A stretch of DNA of 64,000 nucleotides, taken from positions 1 through 64,000 of the forward strand of contig DATKFW010000064.1 in the NCBI GenBank assembly GCA_035511075.1, written 5' to 3'. The notes below the pieces were generated by a model. It was given only the letters and a program-made list of their open reading frames with translations. It had not been told where the DNA came from and did not search any database. The position numbers and the translations under genes were made by a program. This stretch comes from DATAUD01 sp035511075. Its GTDB lineage: Bacteria > Verrucomicrobiota > Verrucomicrobiia > Limisphaerales > Palsa-1400. Below are positions 17,886-26,663 of this stretch, piece after piece (position 1 is the stretch's first letter; every line of letters begins with the position of its first letter).

Positions 17886-18758
17886 ATGGCGGGTTGGAGG
17901 GGCTACGTTCCGGGTGTCGTGCAACAACTTGACATCATTGGCATCATCGCGGGCAATCGTTCCCTGCCTCTGGCGTTTGCGGAGCAGGCGCGGGCGCAGG
18001 GTGTCAAACGCCTCGTCGCCATCGCCTTCGAAAATGAGACCGACCCGGCCCTTGCGCAAAAAGTGGACGAATTGGTCTGGCTGAAAGTCGGGCAGTTGTC
18101 CAAAATGATCGCCGCGCTCAAGGAACGCGGGGTCGCCCATTGCGTCATGCTCGGGCAAATCGCTCCAAGGAATTTGTTCGATGTCCGCCCCGATTTGCGC
18201 GCGTTGGCAATGCTGATGAAATTGAAGGAGAAAAACGCCCATTCGATTTTTGGCGCGCTGGCCGATGAATTGAAAAAGGACGGTATTACGCTGATCGAAC
18301 CAATCCCCTGGCTCGGGCCGCTCATGCCCGCCGCCGGCTTTTCCCTGGGACCCAAATTGACCGACGCCCAAAAGGAGGACATCGCCTTCGGCTTTCGGAT
18401 TGCCAAGGAAATTTCACGCCTGGAAATCGGTCAGATGGTCATCGTCAAGGAAGGGACTGTCCTGGCCGTCGAAGGCTTTGAAGGCACTGATCAATGCCTG
18501 CGCCGGGGCGGAGAACTTTCGGGAGGAAAAGGGGCCGTGGCAGTCAAGGTGGCAAGGGAAAAGCACGACTTGCGTTTCGACATCCCGTGCGTTGGCGCCC
18601 AAACGATGGAGACGTGCGCCGCCGCCCGCGTTTCGACGCTGGTCTTTGAAGCGGGGCGGACGTTGCTGCTGGAGCGCAATTTGGTCGAGACGCTGGCTAG
18701 GAAGCATAAAATCACGCTTACGGCGTGGTCCGCCCGCGCGCAGAACGCCCCCAATTGA
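17886..18758 (+). CDS. lpxI: UDP-2,3-diacylglucosamine pyrophosphatase, LpxI type
   Basis: A 290-residue enzyme that hydrolyses UDP-2,3-diacyl-glucosamine to lipid X in lipid A synthesis; LpxI replaces LpxH in many phyla. Family blocks are present: IIGIIAGNRSLPLAFAEQARAQG, GQLSKMIAALKERGVAHCVMLGQI, the 'DELKKDGITLIEP' region, VVKEGTVLAVEGFEGTD, and DIPCVGAQTMETCAAARVSTLVFEAGRTLLLE. The start is uncertain: ATG 17886 and GTG 17919 both precede the Rossmann-like first strand. Its presence indicates an outer membrane with lipid A. Confidence 0.92.
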   Translation: MAGWRGYVPGVVQQLDIIGIIAGNRSLPLAFAEQARAQGVKRLVAIAFENETDPALAQKVDELVWLKVGQLSKMIAALKERGVAHCVMLGQIAPRNLFDVRPDLRALAMLMKLKEKNAHSIFGALADELKKDGITLIEPIPWLGPLMPAAGFSLGPKLTDAQKEDIAFGFRIAKEISRLEIGQMVIVKEGTVLAVEGFEGTDQCLRRGGELSGGKGAVAVKVAREKHDLRFDIPCVGAQTMETCAAARVSTLVFEAGRTLLLERNLVETLARKHKITLTAWSARAQNAPN

Positions 18759-18802
18759 GAGACTTGTGCCGCCGTGAACAATGGTGTTCAATAAATTCTT
18801 AG

Positions 18803-19141
18803 ATGAACACAACACATCCATTCACAACGACGGCCTTTGACATTCCTGGCTATCGCGCCACAAAGAGTTTTGGAGTCGTTCGCGGCATCGTGGTGCGCTC
18901 CCGCTCGGTGGTGGGGAATTTCGGCGCCAGCATCCAGAGCCTATTTGGCGGAAACATCACCATTTACACCGAGCTTTGCGAGCGGGCGCGCGATGACGCG
19001 TTTCGCGACATGATCACCCACGCCAACCAGCTCAACGCCAACGCCGTCGTCGGCGTGCGTTACGACGCCACGGAGCTGGCGCCCGGGATCACGGAAGTTT
19101 TGTGCTACGGAACCGCCGTCCAGGTGGAGCCGGTCGCCTGA
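18803..19141 (+). CDS. YbjQ/UPF0145 family protein
   Basis: A 112-residue small protein. 'GYRATKSFGVVRGIVVRSRSV', 'ARDDAFRDMITHANQLNANAVVGVRYDAT' and the final 'EVLCYGTAVQVEPV' match the YbjQ family. That family forms pentameric rings and has a structural but unproven heavy-metal-binding label. It lies between lpxI and yebC on the same strand with 44- and 22-nt gaps, so it is probably in the same transcript. The function is unknown. Confidence 0.88.
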   Translation: MNTTHPFTTTAFDIPGYRATKSFGVVRGIVVRSRSVVGNFGASIQSLFGGNITIYTELCERARDDAFRDMITHANQLNANAVVGVRYDATELAPGITEVLCYGTAVQVEPVA

Positions 19142-19163
19142 ATAACGTCAAGCATTGGGAATT

Positions 19164-19892
19164 ATGGCAGGACACAGCAGATGGGCCAAGGTCAAGCATT
19201 TCAAGGGCGGAATAGACGCAAAACGGGCGCAGATTTTCGCTAAATTGGGCAAGGAAATCGCCATTGCCTCCAGGATCGCCGGCGGCGACCCGGCCATGAA
19301 TCCGCGACTGCGGATGGTCCTCCTCAAATGCCGCGCCGCCAACATGCCCAACGATAACATCGACCGCGCCATCAAACGCGGCACCGGCAGCGGCGAATTG
19401 ATCAATTATGAGGACCTCACGTATGAGGTCTTTGGCCCACACGGCGTCGCGATCCTGATCGAATTGAGCACCGACAACCGCAACCGCACCGCCTCGGAAA
19501 TCCGCAGTTTGCTCACCAAGAACGGCGGCGCCATCGCCACGGCCGGTTCGGTCACCCGGCTTTTTCAGCGCAAAGGCCAGATCATCGTGCCGCGCGAAAA
19601 TGCCGCCGAGGACACCTTGATGGAAATCGCCCTGGAGGCGGGCGCGGAGGATTTCAAGACCGACCCGGATGGATACGAAGTGTTGACAGACCCGGCGCGC
19701 CTGGAGGCGGTGCATAAGGCAATCGAAGCCGGGGGCATCAAAACGGCAGGCGCGGAAGTGACGTGGCTGCCGGTCATCACCGCGCCGTTGCAGGACGCCA
19801 AAGCGGTCGAGGAAACCAACAGGTTGATCGACATCCTGGAAGAGCACGAAGACGTGAAGGAAGTGTATTCCAACGCGGAATTCCCGGAATGA
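19164..19892 (+). CDS. yebC: YebC/PmpR family protein
   Basis: A 242-residue protein of the YebC family. It begins MAGHSRWAKVKHFKGGIDAKRAQIFAKLGKEI, the universal start of the family. It continues with PRLRMVLLKCRAANMPNDNIDRAIKRG, YEVFGPHGVAILIELSTDNRNRTASEIRSLLTKNGG and the C-terminal 'IDILEEHEDVKEVYSNAEF'. YebC proteins act as DNA-binding regulators in some species and, as more recent work indicates, relieve ribosome stalling at proline motifs. The stop overlaps the following glycosidase start by 4 nt; ruvC, a frequent neighbour, is absent. Confidence 0.95.
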   Translation: MAGHSRWAKVKHFKGGIDAKRAQIFAKLGKEIAIASRIAGGDPAMNPRLRMVLLKCRAANMPNDNIDRAIKRGTGSGELINYEDLTYEVFGPHGVAILIELSTDNRNRTASEIRSLLTKNGGAIATAGSVTRLFQRKGQIIVPRENAAEDTLMEIALEAGAEDFKTDPDGYEVLTDPARLEAVHKAIEAGGIKTAGAEVTWLPVITAPLQDAKAVEETNRLIDILEEHEDVKEVYSNAEFPE

Positions 19893-22800
19893 AAAAAATC
19901 TTTGTCGTTTGTTTCGCGTTTGCCGCCATGGCGGCTGGCGCTGAAACCATGAAGCTCACCAACGGCTGGTTCCTGCAATCATCCGCAAAACTGGATGCCC
20001 CCGGGGCCATCATCTCCACGACGGATTTCCAACCCGCCGATTGGTATCCTGTTACCGTCCCATCCACCGTCGTGGGCTGCCTGGTCGATCACGTCAAAAG
20101 TTATTCCGACCCGTTTTTCGACAGGCGCATGCGGTCATTGCCCGGAATGGATTATCCCATCGGCGCCAATTTCTCCAACCGCGCGATGTCCAACAACAGC
20201 CCGTTCAAGGTTGCCTGGTGGTATCGCAGGGAGTTCACTGTGGCTCCGCCGGAGGACGGGCAGGTCTGGCTGAATTTTGACGGCATCAACTACCGCGCCA
20301 ACATCTGGCTCAATGGGAAACTAATCGCCGACGATAAACAGGTCGCCGGCGCCTATCGAACGTATCAGTTCAATGTCAGTGGCGCCGTTCTGCCGGCAAA
20401 GACCAATGTCGTGGCCGTCCAGGTTTTCGCGCCGGAGCCTGACAACCTGGCCATTACCTGGGTGGATTGGAACCCGGCGCCGCCCGACAAGAACATGGGC
20501 CTTTGGCGTGATGTTTATGTGACAACGACCGGCCCCGTCGCGCTGCGCCATCCGCAAGTCATTACGAAGGTGGACATGCCGTCGCTCGACGCTGCGCACC
20601 TGCTCATCTCCGCCGATGTTTGCAATGCGGGCGATAAGCCGGTCAAAGTATCGCTGGAAGGCAACTGTGACGGAATCCGGATTAAACAAACCGTTGATTT
20701 GGCGCCTCACGAGAACAAACGCGTCGATTTCGACCCGGTGACGGTCAACCAGCCGCGCCTTTGGTGGCCCTCGGGCGTGGGACCGCAAAACTTGTACGAT
20801 TTGGACTTGTCGGCGAAGATTGACGAGGTCGCATCCGATCTGGATTCAATCCGGTTCGGCATTCGCGAGGCGACCTCGGAGCTCAACGACAAGGGCTATC
20901 GCGTCTTCAAAATCAACGGCAAGCCAATTCTTGTTCGCGGCGGCGGGTGGGCGCCCGACCTGTTCCTGCGGCCGTCGGCCGAGCGCGAAATCCAGGAAAT
21001 CCGCTACGTCAAAGACATGAATCTCAATGCCATCCGGTTTGAAGGCAAGACCGAGAGCGGACGCTTTCTTGAATTGTGTGATCGCGAAGGCATCATGGTC
21101 CTGGCCGGCTGGTGCTGTTGCGATTTCTGGGAGCAATGGAATAAATGGAAGGAAAACGATTACACGATCGCGGCGGAATCGCTTCGCGACCAGGTTTGGC
21201 GGATTCGCAATCATCCTTCGGTGATTGCCTGGCTTTATGGCAGCGACAATCCGCCCAACGACAAGGCCGAACGGAACTATCTGGGCGTATTCAAGGAACT
21301 CAACTGGCCCGATTCCGTTCTCTCCTCCGCCAGCGCCAAACCGACCAAAGCCGGAGCGCCGACCGGAGTGCGCATGACCGGTCCCTACGAGTACGTTCCG
21401 CCCGTCTATTGGTATGTCGATAAACAGGCGGGAGGCGCCTATTCCTTCAATACGGAGACCAGTCCCGGACCGGCGATCCCGCCAATAGAGAGTTTGCGGA
21501 GGATGCTTTCCAAAGAGCACCTCTGGCCGATCGACGCCGAGTGGAGCTTCCATGCCGGGGGTGGCCCGTTCAAGAGCCTTGGCATTTTTACCGAGGCGCT
21601 GCAAAAACGCCTGGGCGATGCCACCGGAGTCGAGGATTACACGCGCAAGGCCCAGGTGATGGCCTACGACGGCGAACGCGCGATGTTCGAGGCTTACGGG
21701 CGCAACAAGTTTGACTCCACCGGCGTGATTCAATGGATGATGAACAATGCCTGGCCCTCCATGATCTGGCATCTTTACGATTATTACCTGCGCCCTGGCG
21801 GCGGCTATTTTGGCGCAAAAAAGGCCTGCGAACCGCTCCACATCCAGTATTCCTATGATGACCGTTCCGTGGTTGTCGTCAATAACTATTACAAGGACTT
21901 TCAAAATCTCAAGGCCGCCGCCCGAATTTTCAATCTCGACATGGCTGAAAAATTCTCGCAGCAAGCCCCTGTCGAGATCGCCGCCAACCAAAGCCGGCGT
22001 GTTTTGACTTTGCCGGAGCCGTCCGGGTTGACTTCGACTTACTTTGTGGTCCTCACGCTCGAAGACGCAGCCGGCGTCCTGATCAGCCGCAACTTCTATT
22101 GGCTCTCCACACAGCCCGACACGCTCGGGGAACCCAAAGAAGGTTCGGACTGGTATTACACGCCGACCCGCAAGTTCGCCGATTTCCGCGCGCTGAACTC
22201 ACTTGCCCCAGCCGATGTGAAAGTTTCGGCAACGTCCGCACGCAAGGGCGCGGACGAAATCACGCGCGTGACGCTCGAGAACACCGGCAAATCGCTGGCT
22301 TTCTCGGTCCGCCTTAAGGTCAATCAAACCGCCGGCGTCGACGAAATTCTCCCGGTCCTCTGGCAGGACAACTATGTTTCGCTGTTGCCGGGGGAAAAAC
22401 GCGAAATCGCCGCCACTTACGCCGCCAAATCGTTGAACGGCGCGGAGCCGTCGGTCCAGGTTGAGGGCTGGAACGTCACGTCGCAAGACGCTGCCGCCCC
22501 GCTTTCAGCCTCCCCGTGGCCGGCCAAGGTTTTCGCGCCTTACGCATTCATACCCAAGGGGTCCTTCAACATTGCCGATTGTCTGGCCCAAACCGGCCAG
22601 AGATATTTCACGCTCGCCTTTATCGTTAGCGACCCCGACGGCGATCCCGCATGGACCGGCTCGCGCGACCTTCGAGTCAGCACGAAGTATTACGCCAGCC
22701 AGATTGAGGCGGTTCGCGCGCAGGGCGGGGACGTTCTGATTTCCTTCGGCGGCGCGGACGGCGCCGAACTGGCCCTCAGCACCCCCGGTGTTGGGAAACT

Positions 22801-23401
22801 TGAGGAAAAATACCAATCCGTCATCGACGATTATAAATTGACCTGGATGGATTTTGACATCGAAGGCAAGGCCCTCGGCAATACCGCGGCCAACGAGCGC
22901 CGCGACGAGGCACTGGAAGTCTTGCAGCGCAAAAACCCGGGATTGAAAATTTCCTTCACCCTGCCGGTCAATCCCACGGGGTTGGAGGAGGAATCGTTGG
23001 TCATGCTCAGGGGGGCCATCGAGCGGGGTGTGAAGATCGAATCAGTCGATGTTATGACCATGGATTACGGAGCGTCAGTGTCGCGCGGGAAAAAGATGGG
23101 CGATCTGGCCGTTGCCGCCTCGAAAGCCACGCATCGCCAAATCATGAAGATTGATCCGGGCATTAAAATCGGCATCTGTCCGATGATCGGCCAGAACGAC
23201 GAGAAGGGGGAGATTTTCACGCTCGACGACGCCCACGAGGTGATGGACTTCGCGTCGGCCACAGATTGGGTGCGCAGCGTCGGATTCTGGGCGAGCAATC
23301 GCGACCGCCCCAGAAGCGCCCGCAGAGGCGGCAACCACAGCAGTGGCATCGAGCAAAAACCGTGGGATTTCACCGTTATCTTCGAGCCGTTGTCCGATTG
23401 A
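19889..23401 (+). CDS. Secreted bifunctional glycosidase: GH2 exo-beta-glucosaminidase-like plus GH18-like domain
   Basis: A 1170-residue exported protein with signal peptide MKKIFVVCFAFAAMAAGA. Residues about 25-860 follow the exo-beta-D-glucosaminidase (CsxA-like) branch of GH2: jelly-roll (VAWWYRREF, MGLWRDVYV), Ig-like domains and a TIM barrel. WLYGSDNPP places Asp453 as acid/base, and FNTETSPGP places Glu523 as nucleophile, 70 residues apart. Residues about 875-1165 form a GH18 chitinase-like barrel with ISFGGADG and WMDFDIEG. Glu992 is the catalytic acid; Asp988 and Asp990 are kept, and the first Asp of DxxDxDxE is Thr. Together they could process chitin or chitosan oligomers. The ATG overlaps yebC's stop. 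Confidence 0.85.
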   Translation: MKKIFVVCFAFAAMAAGAETMKLTNGWFLQSSAKLDAPGAIISTTDFQPADWYPVTVPSTVVGCLVDHVKSYSDPFFDRRMRSLPGMDYPIGANFSNRAMSNNSPFKVAWWYRREFTVAPPEDGQVWLNFDGINYRANIWLNGKLIADDKQVAGAYRTYQFNVSGAVLPAKTNVVAVQVFAPEPDNLAITWVDWNPAPPDKNMGLWRDVYVTTTGPVALRHPQVITKVDMPSLDAAHLLISADVCNAGDKPVKVSLEGNCDGIRIKQTVDLAPHENKRVDFDPVTVNQPRLWWPSGVGPQNLYDLDLSAKIDEVASDLDSIRFGIREATSELNDKGYRVFKINGKPILVRGGGWAPDLFLRPSAEREIQEIRYVKDMNLNAIRFEGKTESGRFLELCDREGIMVLAGWCCCDFWEQWNKWKENDYTIAAESLRDQVWRIRNHPSVIAWLYGSDNPPNDKAERNYLGVFKELNWPDSVLSSASAKPTKAGAPTGVRMTGPYEYVPPVYWYVDKQAGGAYSFNTETSPGPAIPPIESLRRMLSKEHLWPIDAEWSFHAGGGPFKSLGIFTEALQKRLGDATGVEDYTRKAQVMAYDGERAMFEAYGRNKFDSTGVIQWMMNNAWPSMIWHLYDYYLRPGGGYFGAKKACEPLHIQYSYDDRSVVVVNNYYKDFQNLKAAARIFNLDMAEKFSQQAPVEIAANQSRRVLTLPEPSGLTSTYFVVLTLEDAAGVLISRNFYWLSTQPDTLGEPKEGSDWYYTPTRKFADFRALNSLAPADVKVSATSARKGADEITRVTLENTGKSLAFSVRLKVNQTAGVDEILPVLWQDNYVSLLPGEKREIAATYAAKSLNGAEPSVQVEGWNVTSQDAAAPLSASPWPAKVFAPYAFIPKGSFNIADCLAQTGQRYFTLAFIVSDPDGDPAWTGSRDLRVSTKYYASQIEAVRAQGGDVLISFGGADGAELALSTPGVGKLEEKYQSVIDDYKLTWMDFDIEGKALGNTAANERRDEALEVLQRKNPGLKISFTLPVNPTGLEEESLVMLRGAIERGVKIESVDVMTMDYGASVSRGKKMGDLAVAASKATHRQIMKIDPGIKIGICPMIGQNDEKGEIFTLDDAHEVMDFASATDWVRSVGFWASNRDRPRSARRGGNHSSGIEQKPWDFTVIFEPLSD

Positions 23402-23428
23402 GCCGTCGAGTTATTAAAAACTGCGCGA

Positions 23429-23456
23429 TTGACACCCTGCGGGGGGCCGTTATGTT
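23429..23456 (+). promoter_or_regulatory. Sigma70-type promoter of rpmH
   Basis: A perfect -35 TTGACA at 23429-23434 and -10 TATGTT at 23451-23456, with a 16-nt spacer, lie about 90 nt before rpmH. It follows the glycosidase stop by only 27 nt, so the rpmH-jag block has its own promoter. The call is read by eye. Confidence 0.6.
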
Positions 23457-23545
23457 CTCACGCTCTGGATCGCGGGTTCGCCGCGGCAGGGGGTGATTGC
23501 TTCCCCCAGGAAACGAGAAACCGGCAACGTCAATTACGTAATGAA

Positions 23546-23683
23546 ATGAAACGCCAGTATCAACCGTCAAAAATTCGGCGCAAGCGGCAGCATGGCTTTT
23601 TGAACCGCAATTCCACCAAAAGCGGCCGCGCCACTTTGCGCAATCGCCGCCGTGTTGGACGCAAACGCCTGACCCCCGTTTAA
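23546..23683 (+). CDS. rpmH: 50S ribosomal protein bL34
   Basis: A complete 45-residue protein. It has MKRQYQPSKIRRKRQHGF, then a short turn and the basic tail GRATLRNRRRVGRKRLTP, the invariant bL34 pattern. It starts the conserved rpmH-rnpA-yidD-yidC-jag block, 5 nt before rnpA. The usual upstream neighbour dnaA is missing. Confidence 0.97.
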   Translation: MKRQYQPSKIRRKRQHGFLNRNSTKSGRATLRNRRRVGRKRLTPV

Positions 23684-23688
23684 TCAGC

Positions 23689-24066
23689 ATGGCCGGCAAG
23701 CCTTCCCTTCGAATGGGCTTTCCCCGCTCCAGGCGCCTGAAACGGCGCGGCGAATTCGTGCGCGCCAGGGCCGAGGGGCTGCGATTGGTCTGCGGATGCC
23801 TCATTGCCAACGTGGCTCCGCGGCCGCCTGGCTTGGGAAGCCGCCTGGGCGTCGTGACCAGCAGGAAAATAGGCGGCGCCGTCCAGCGCAGCCGTGCCCG
23901 CCGCCTTTTGCGCGAGAGCTTTCGATTGCATCAGGCCCAATTGGCGCGACCGGTGGATTTGGTCTTGATCGCCCGTCCATCCATTGCCGGGAAGGGATTT
24001 GCCGACGTGGAACGCGATTTTCTCCGCGCCGTGAAACAGGCCCGGCTGGAAGGAGCAGCGCCATGA
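23689..24066 (+). CDS. rnpA: Ribonuclease P protein component
   Basis: A 125-residue basic protein that assists the RNase P RNA in tRNA 5'-end maturation. 'FPRSRRLKRRGEFVRAR' is the N-terminal RNA-binding start. The family signature 'RKIGGAVQRSRARRLLRESFR' is followed by 'DLVLIARPSIAGK'. The first eight residues before GFPRSRRL are extra, so a slightly later start cannot be excluded. It overlaps yidD by 4 nt. Confidence 0.95.
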   Translation: MAGKPSLRMGFPRSRRLKRRGEFVRARAEGLRLVCGCLIANVAPRPPGLGSRLGVVTSRKIGGAVQRSRARRLLRESFRLHQAQLARPVDLVLIARPSIAGKGFADVERDFLRAVKQARLEGAAP

Positions 24067-24386
24067 ATGCTTTTCAACGTTTATTAATGTTAATGATTCG
24101 TCTCTACCAGATCACGATCTCGCCGGTCGTCGTGGCGTTCCTGGGGCCCTCGGCGCGTTGCCGGTTTACACCTAGCTGTTCGCAATACGCGCTAGACGCC
24201 ATCCGCCTGCACGGTGCCGTCACAGGCTGCTGGCTCGGTCTTCGGCGATTGGCGCGTTGCCATCCCTGGGGCGCTTGTGGTGACGACCCGGTGCCAAGTC
24301 CCAAGAGCGCCGCCGGGAAGACGCGACGCGTGACGACGGGGAGGCCGGCACTGGCCACAGGCGGATCGGGAATTCATGGATCGTAA
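24063..24386 (+). CDS. yidD: Membrane protein insertion efficiency factor YidD
   Basis: A 107-residue protein. LLMLMIRLYQITISPVV is an amphipathic membrane-associated helix. 'CRFTPSCSQYALDAIRLHG' and 'RLARCHPWGACGDDPVP' are the hallmark YidD Cys motifs. It helps YidC-dependent insertion. The 30-residue tail after DPVP is Arg/Gly/Thr-rich and longer than typical. It overlaps rnpA by 4 nt and yidC by 11 nt. Confidence 0.95.
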   Translation: MNAFQRLLMLMIRLYQITISPVVVAFLGPSARCRFTPSCSQYALDAIRLHGAVTGCWLGLRRLARCHPWGACGDDPVPSPKSAAGKTRRVTTGRPALATGGSGIHGS

Positions 24387-26112
24387 ATCAATCATTATTT
24401 TGGGTCTGGCCATCGCGGTCCTTTGCCTGATGTCTCCGGTGGTGGACCATTTTTTTCCGCCCAAGCCAGTTCCCGTTACCGCCCAAACTGCCCTCACCAA
24501 CGAACCCGCGGCGGAAAACATCGTTGTTCCCGGGGCGGCGATCTCTCCGGTCCTGGCGAAGTCGGCGATGCCGGCGCAAATCGTCACCGTGTCGAACGAG
24601 GATTTGATCTGGCATTTCACATCGGATGGCGGCGGGCTTGCGACCGTCGATTTGAGAAAGTATCTCGCGGTCATTAAACGGCCTTCCGCGGAACCGATGC
24701 CGGTGGGTCTGGCCTGTTTGAACACCAACGCGCCCGTCCCCATCCTGAGCTTGTTGGGCGTTGGCATCCAGGGAGACAATAACTTCACACTGACGCAGGC
24801 GGGGCAAACCATCCGTGCCGAGAAAACACTGACCAACGGGCTCCGATTGGTCAAGGAGTTCGACCTCGGAAGCAATTGCTTCTTTAAGGCGCGGGTCGTT
24901 TTGGAGAACACGACCTCCCAACCGTTGACCGTGCCGGCCCGCGAACTGGTCATCGGCGCCGCGACAGCAATCGGGCCGCTGGATGATCCGACGGCGATGG
25001 GGACGATCTGGTACAACGGCGTCAAATCTCAAAACATCAAGGCGGCCTGGTTCGACAACCGGTCATTCCTCTTTTTTCACGGGCCGCCCCGGACAGAGTA
25101 TGACGAAGGCGCAAGCAATGTGGTTTGGGCCGCTGTTCACGATCAATTCTTCGTCGTGGCCGCCATACCGTCCGACCCTGCGCTGGATCTGGTTATCGAC
25201 AAGATCGCCGTGCCGGCGCCGGAGTTGCGCGAGCCGACCAATTCGATGAGCGCTTCGCTGACCAATGCTTATCAGGCGGGGTTCAAATACCCGGCGGCCG
25301 TCCTGGCCCCTGGCCGGAGTATCCAGACAGAATTCACCTTTTACGCGGGTCCAAAGGAGTACAACCGCCTGGCCCAAATGGGGCAGACGATGAACAACAA
25401 CCTGGACCTCATCATGGATTTCACGGGACCGTTCGGATTCTTCTCCAAACTGATGCTGCTTTCCATGAACGGGCTCCACGCCCTCGGGCTGCAGTACGGC
25501 TGGACCGTGATCGCCATTACAGTGATTCTCAAAGTGATCTTTTGGCCGCTGACCAAGGCCAGCATCAAGTCCCAAAAACGCATGCAGGTTTTGCAGCCGC
25601 AACTCAAGGCCATCGCCGAAAAGTACAAGGAAGACCCGCTCAAAAAGCACCAGAAGACAACCGAGTTTCTCAAGGAGCAGAAGGTCAGCCAGTTGGGAAG
25701 CTGCCTTCCGACCTTGCTGCAAATCCCCGTGTTCTTTGGCTTCTACTGGATGCTCCGCAACGCCATTGAACTGCGCGGAGCCCATTTCCTGTGGGCGTAC
25801 GACCTTTCCCAGCCGGACACTGTGGCGTACCTGGCCGGTTTTCCGATCAACCCATTGCCGTTGGTCATGGGCGCGACGCAATTATGGCAGGCGCAATTGA
25901 CGCCGCCCGCCCCCGGGATGGACCCCGGACAGCAAAAAATCATGCGCTTCATGCCGCTGATGTTTATTGCCCTCTTGTACCGGATGTCCGCCGGCCTGAC
26001 ACTCTATTGGACCGTGCAGAACCTGTTGAGCATCGTGCAGATGAAAATGACCAAAAACATCGTCGCCCCGGTCCCGGCCCCGGCCCCCGGCGCGGTGAGG
26101 AAAAGAAAGTAA
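24376..26112 (+). CDS. yidC: Membrane protein insertase YidC (long, Gram-negative form)
   Basis: A 578-residue insertase. TM1 is at residues 5-22, followed by a large periplasmic beta domain (about 60-320) and a five-helix core. The core includes 'YGWTVIAITVILKVIFWPLT', the hydrophilic-groove helix, then KSQKRMQVLQPQLKAIAEKYK, 'GSCLPTLLQIPVFFGFYWML', 'PLPLVMGATQLWQAQLTPP' and 'LYRMSAGLTLYWTVQNLLSI'. It inserts inner-membrane proteins alone or with SecYEG. The tail is Pro/Ala- and Lys/Arg-rich (PAPAPGAVRKRK) and may contact ribosomes. Confidence 0.97.
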   Translation: MDRKSIIILGLAIAVLCLMSPVVDHFFPPKPVPVTAQTALTNEPAAENIVVPGAAISPVLAKSAMPAQIVTVSNEDLIWHFTSDGGGLATVDLRKYLAVIKRPSAEPMPVGLACLNTNAPVPILSLLGVGIQGDNNFTLTQAGQTIRAEKTLTNGLRLVKEFDLGSNCFFKARVVLENTTSQPLTVPARELVIGAATAIGPLDDPTAMGTIWYNGVKSQNIKAAWFDNRSFLFFHGPPRTEYDEGASNVVWAAVHDQFFVVAAIPSDPALDLVIDKIAVPAPELREPTNSMSASLTNAYQAGFKYPAAVLAPGRSIQTEFTFYAGPKEYNRLAQMGQTMNNNLDLIMDFTGPFGFFSKLMLLSMNGLHALGLQYGWTVIAITVILKVIFWPLTKASIKSQKRMQVLQPQLKAIAEKYKEDPLKKHQKTTEFLKEQKVSQLGSCLPTLLQIPVFFGFYWMLRNAIELRGAHFLWAYDLSQPDTVAYLAGFPINPLPLVMGATQLWQAQLTPPAPGMDPGQQKIMRFMPLMFIALLYRMSAGLTLYWTVQNLLSIVQMKMTKNIVAPVPAPAPGAVRKRK

Positions 26113-26164
26113 CAGTTGACAGCCCGCGCAAAATCCGTCAGTAAATAGGAAACGATTTGCACCT

Positions 26165-26614
26165 ATGCCAGCGCAACCCAAAGCCATACTCGAAGAACTC
26201 CTTAAACTGCTGGGTTTTGAGGCAACGGTCGAAGAGCACTCCCTGGAGGACGGCGTTTTCCTCGACGTCAAGACCGAAGATTCCGGCCGATTGATTGGCC
26301 GCCAGGGGCAGACTTTGTCCGATTTGCAATACGTGACCAATCGAATGCTCTTTCAGCAGGACCCCAACTCGCCAAAAGTGTTGATTGACGTGGGCGGTTA
26401 CCGAGCCAAAGCCCGCGAGGCCCTGGTGCAGAAAGCTCAGGCCGCGGCGGAGAAGGTCCGGCGCTGGGGGGACATTGTGGAAATGGAGCCGATGAGCGCG
26501 TTTGACCGGCGAATCATCTACAATTCTTTGAAGGACGACCCGGGCGTCGAAGCCGCCAGCGTCGAGGTGGAAGGCACCACTAAAAAAGCCATCCTGCTGC
26601 GGCCAAAACACTGA
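26165..26614 (+). CDS. jag: KH/R3H RNA-binding protein (Jag/KhpB)
   Basis: A 149-residue RNA-binding protein. The KH-type II loop 'DSGRLIGRQGQTLSDLQYV' (about residues 39-57) and a C-terminal R3H domain with 'DRRIIYNSLKDDPGVEAASVE' are both present. It lacks the N-terminal Jag domain, so it is the short KhpB form. It closes the rpmH block, 52 nt after yidC. Confidence 0.93.
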   Translation: MPAQPKAILEELLKLLGFEATVEEHSLEDGVFLDVKTEDSGRLIGRQGQTLSDLQYVTNRMLFQQDPNSPKVLIDVGGYRAKAREALVQKAQAAAEKVRRWGDIVEMEPMSAFDRRIIYNSLKDDPGVEAASVEVEGTTKKAILLRPKH

Positions 26615-26663
26615 CGGTACCACAGACCTGTCGTTCACCGACTGGAGGGTGGGGGATCACGGG

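Noticed and set aside
20846..21991. Minus-strand frame of 381 codons
   Set aside because: It is antisense to the GH2 catalytic domain; no recognisable motifs.
26113..26164. TTGACA and TAAATA before jag as a promoter
   Set aside because: The spacing is 20 nt, too long for a confident call; co-transcription with yidC is simpler.
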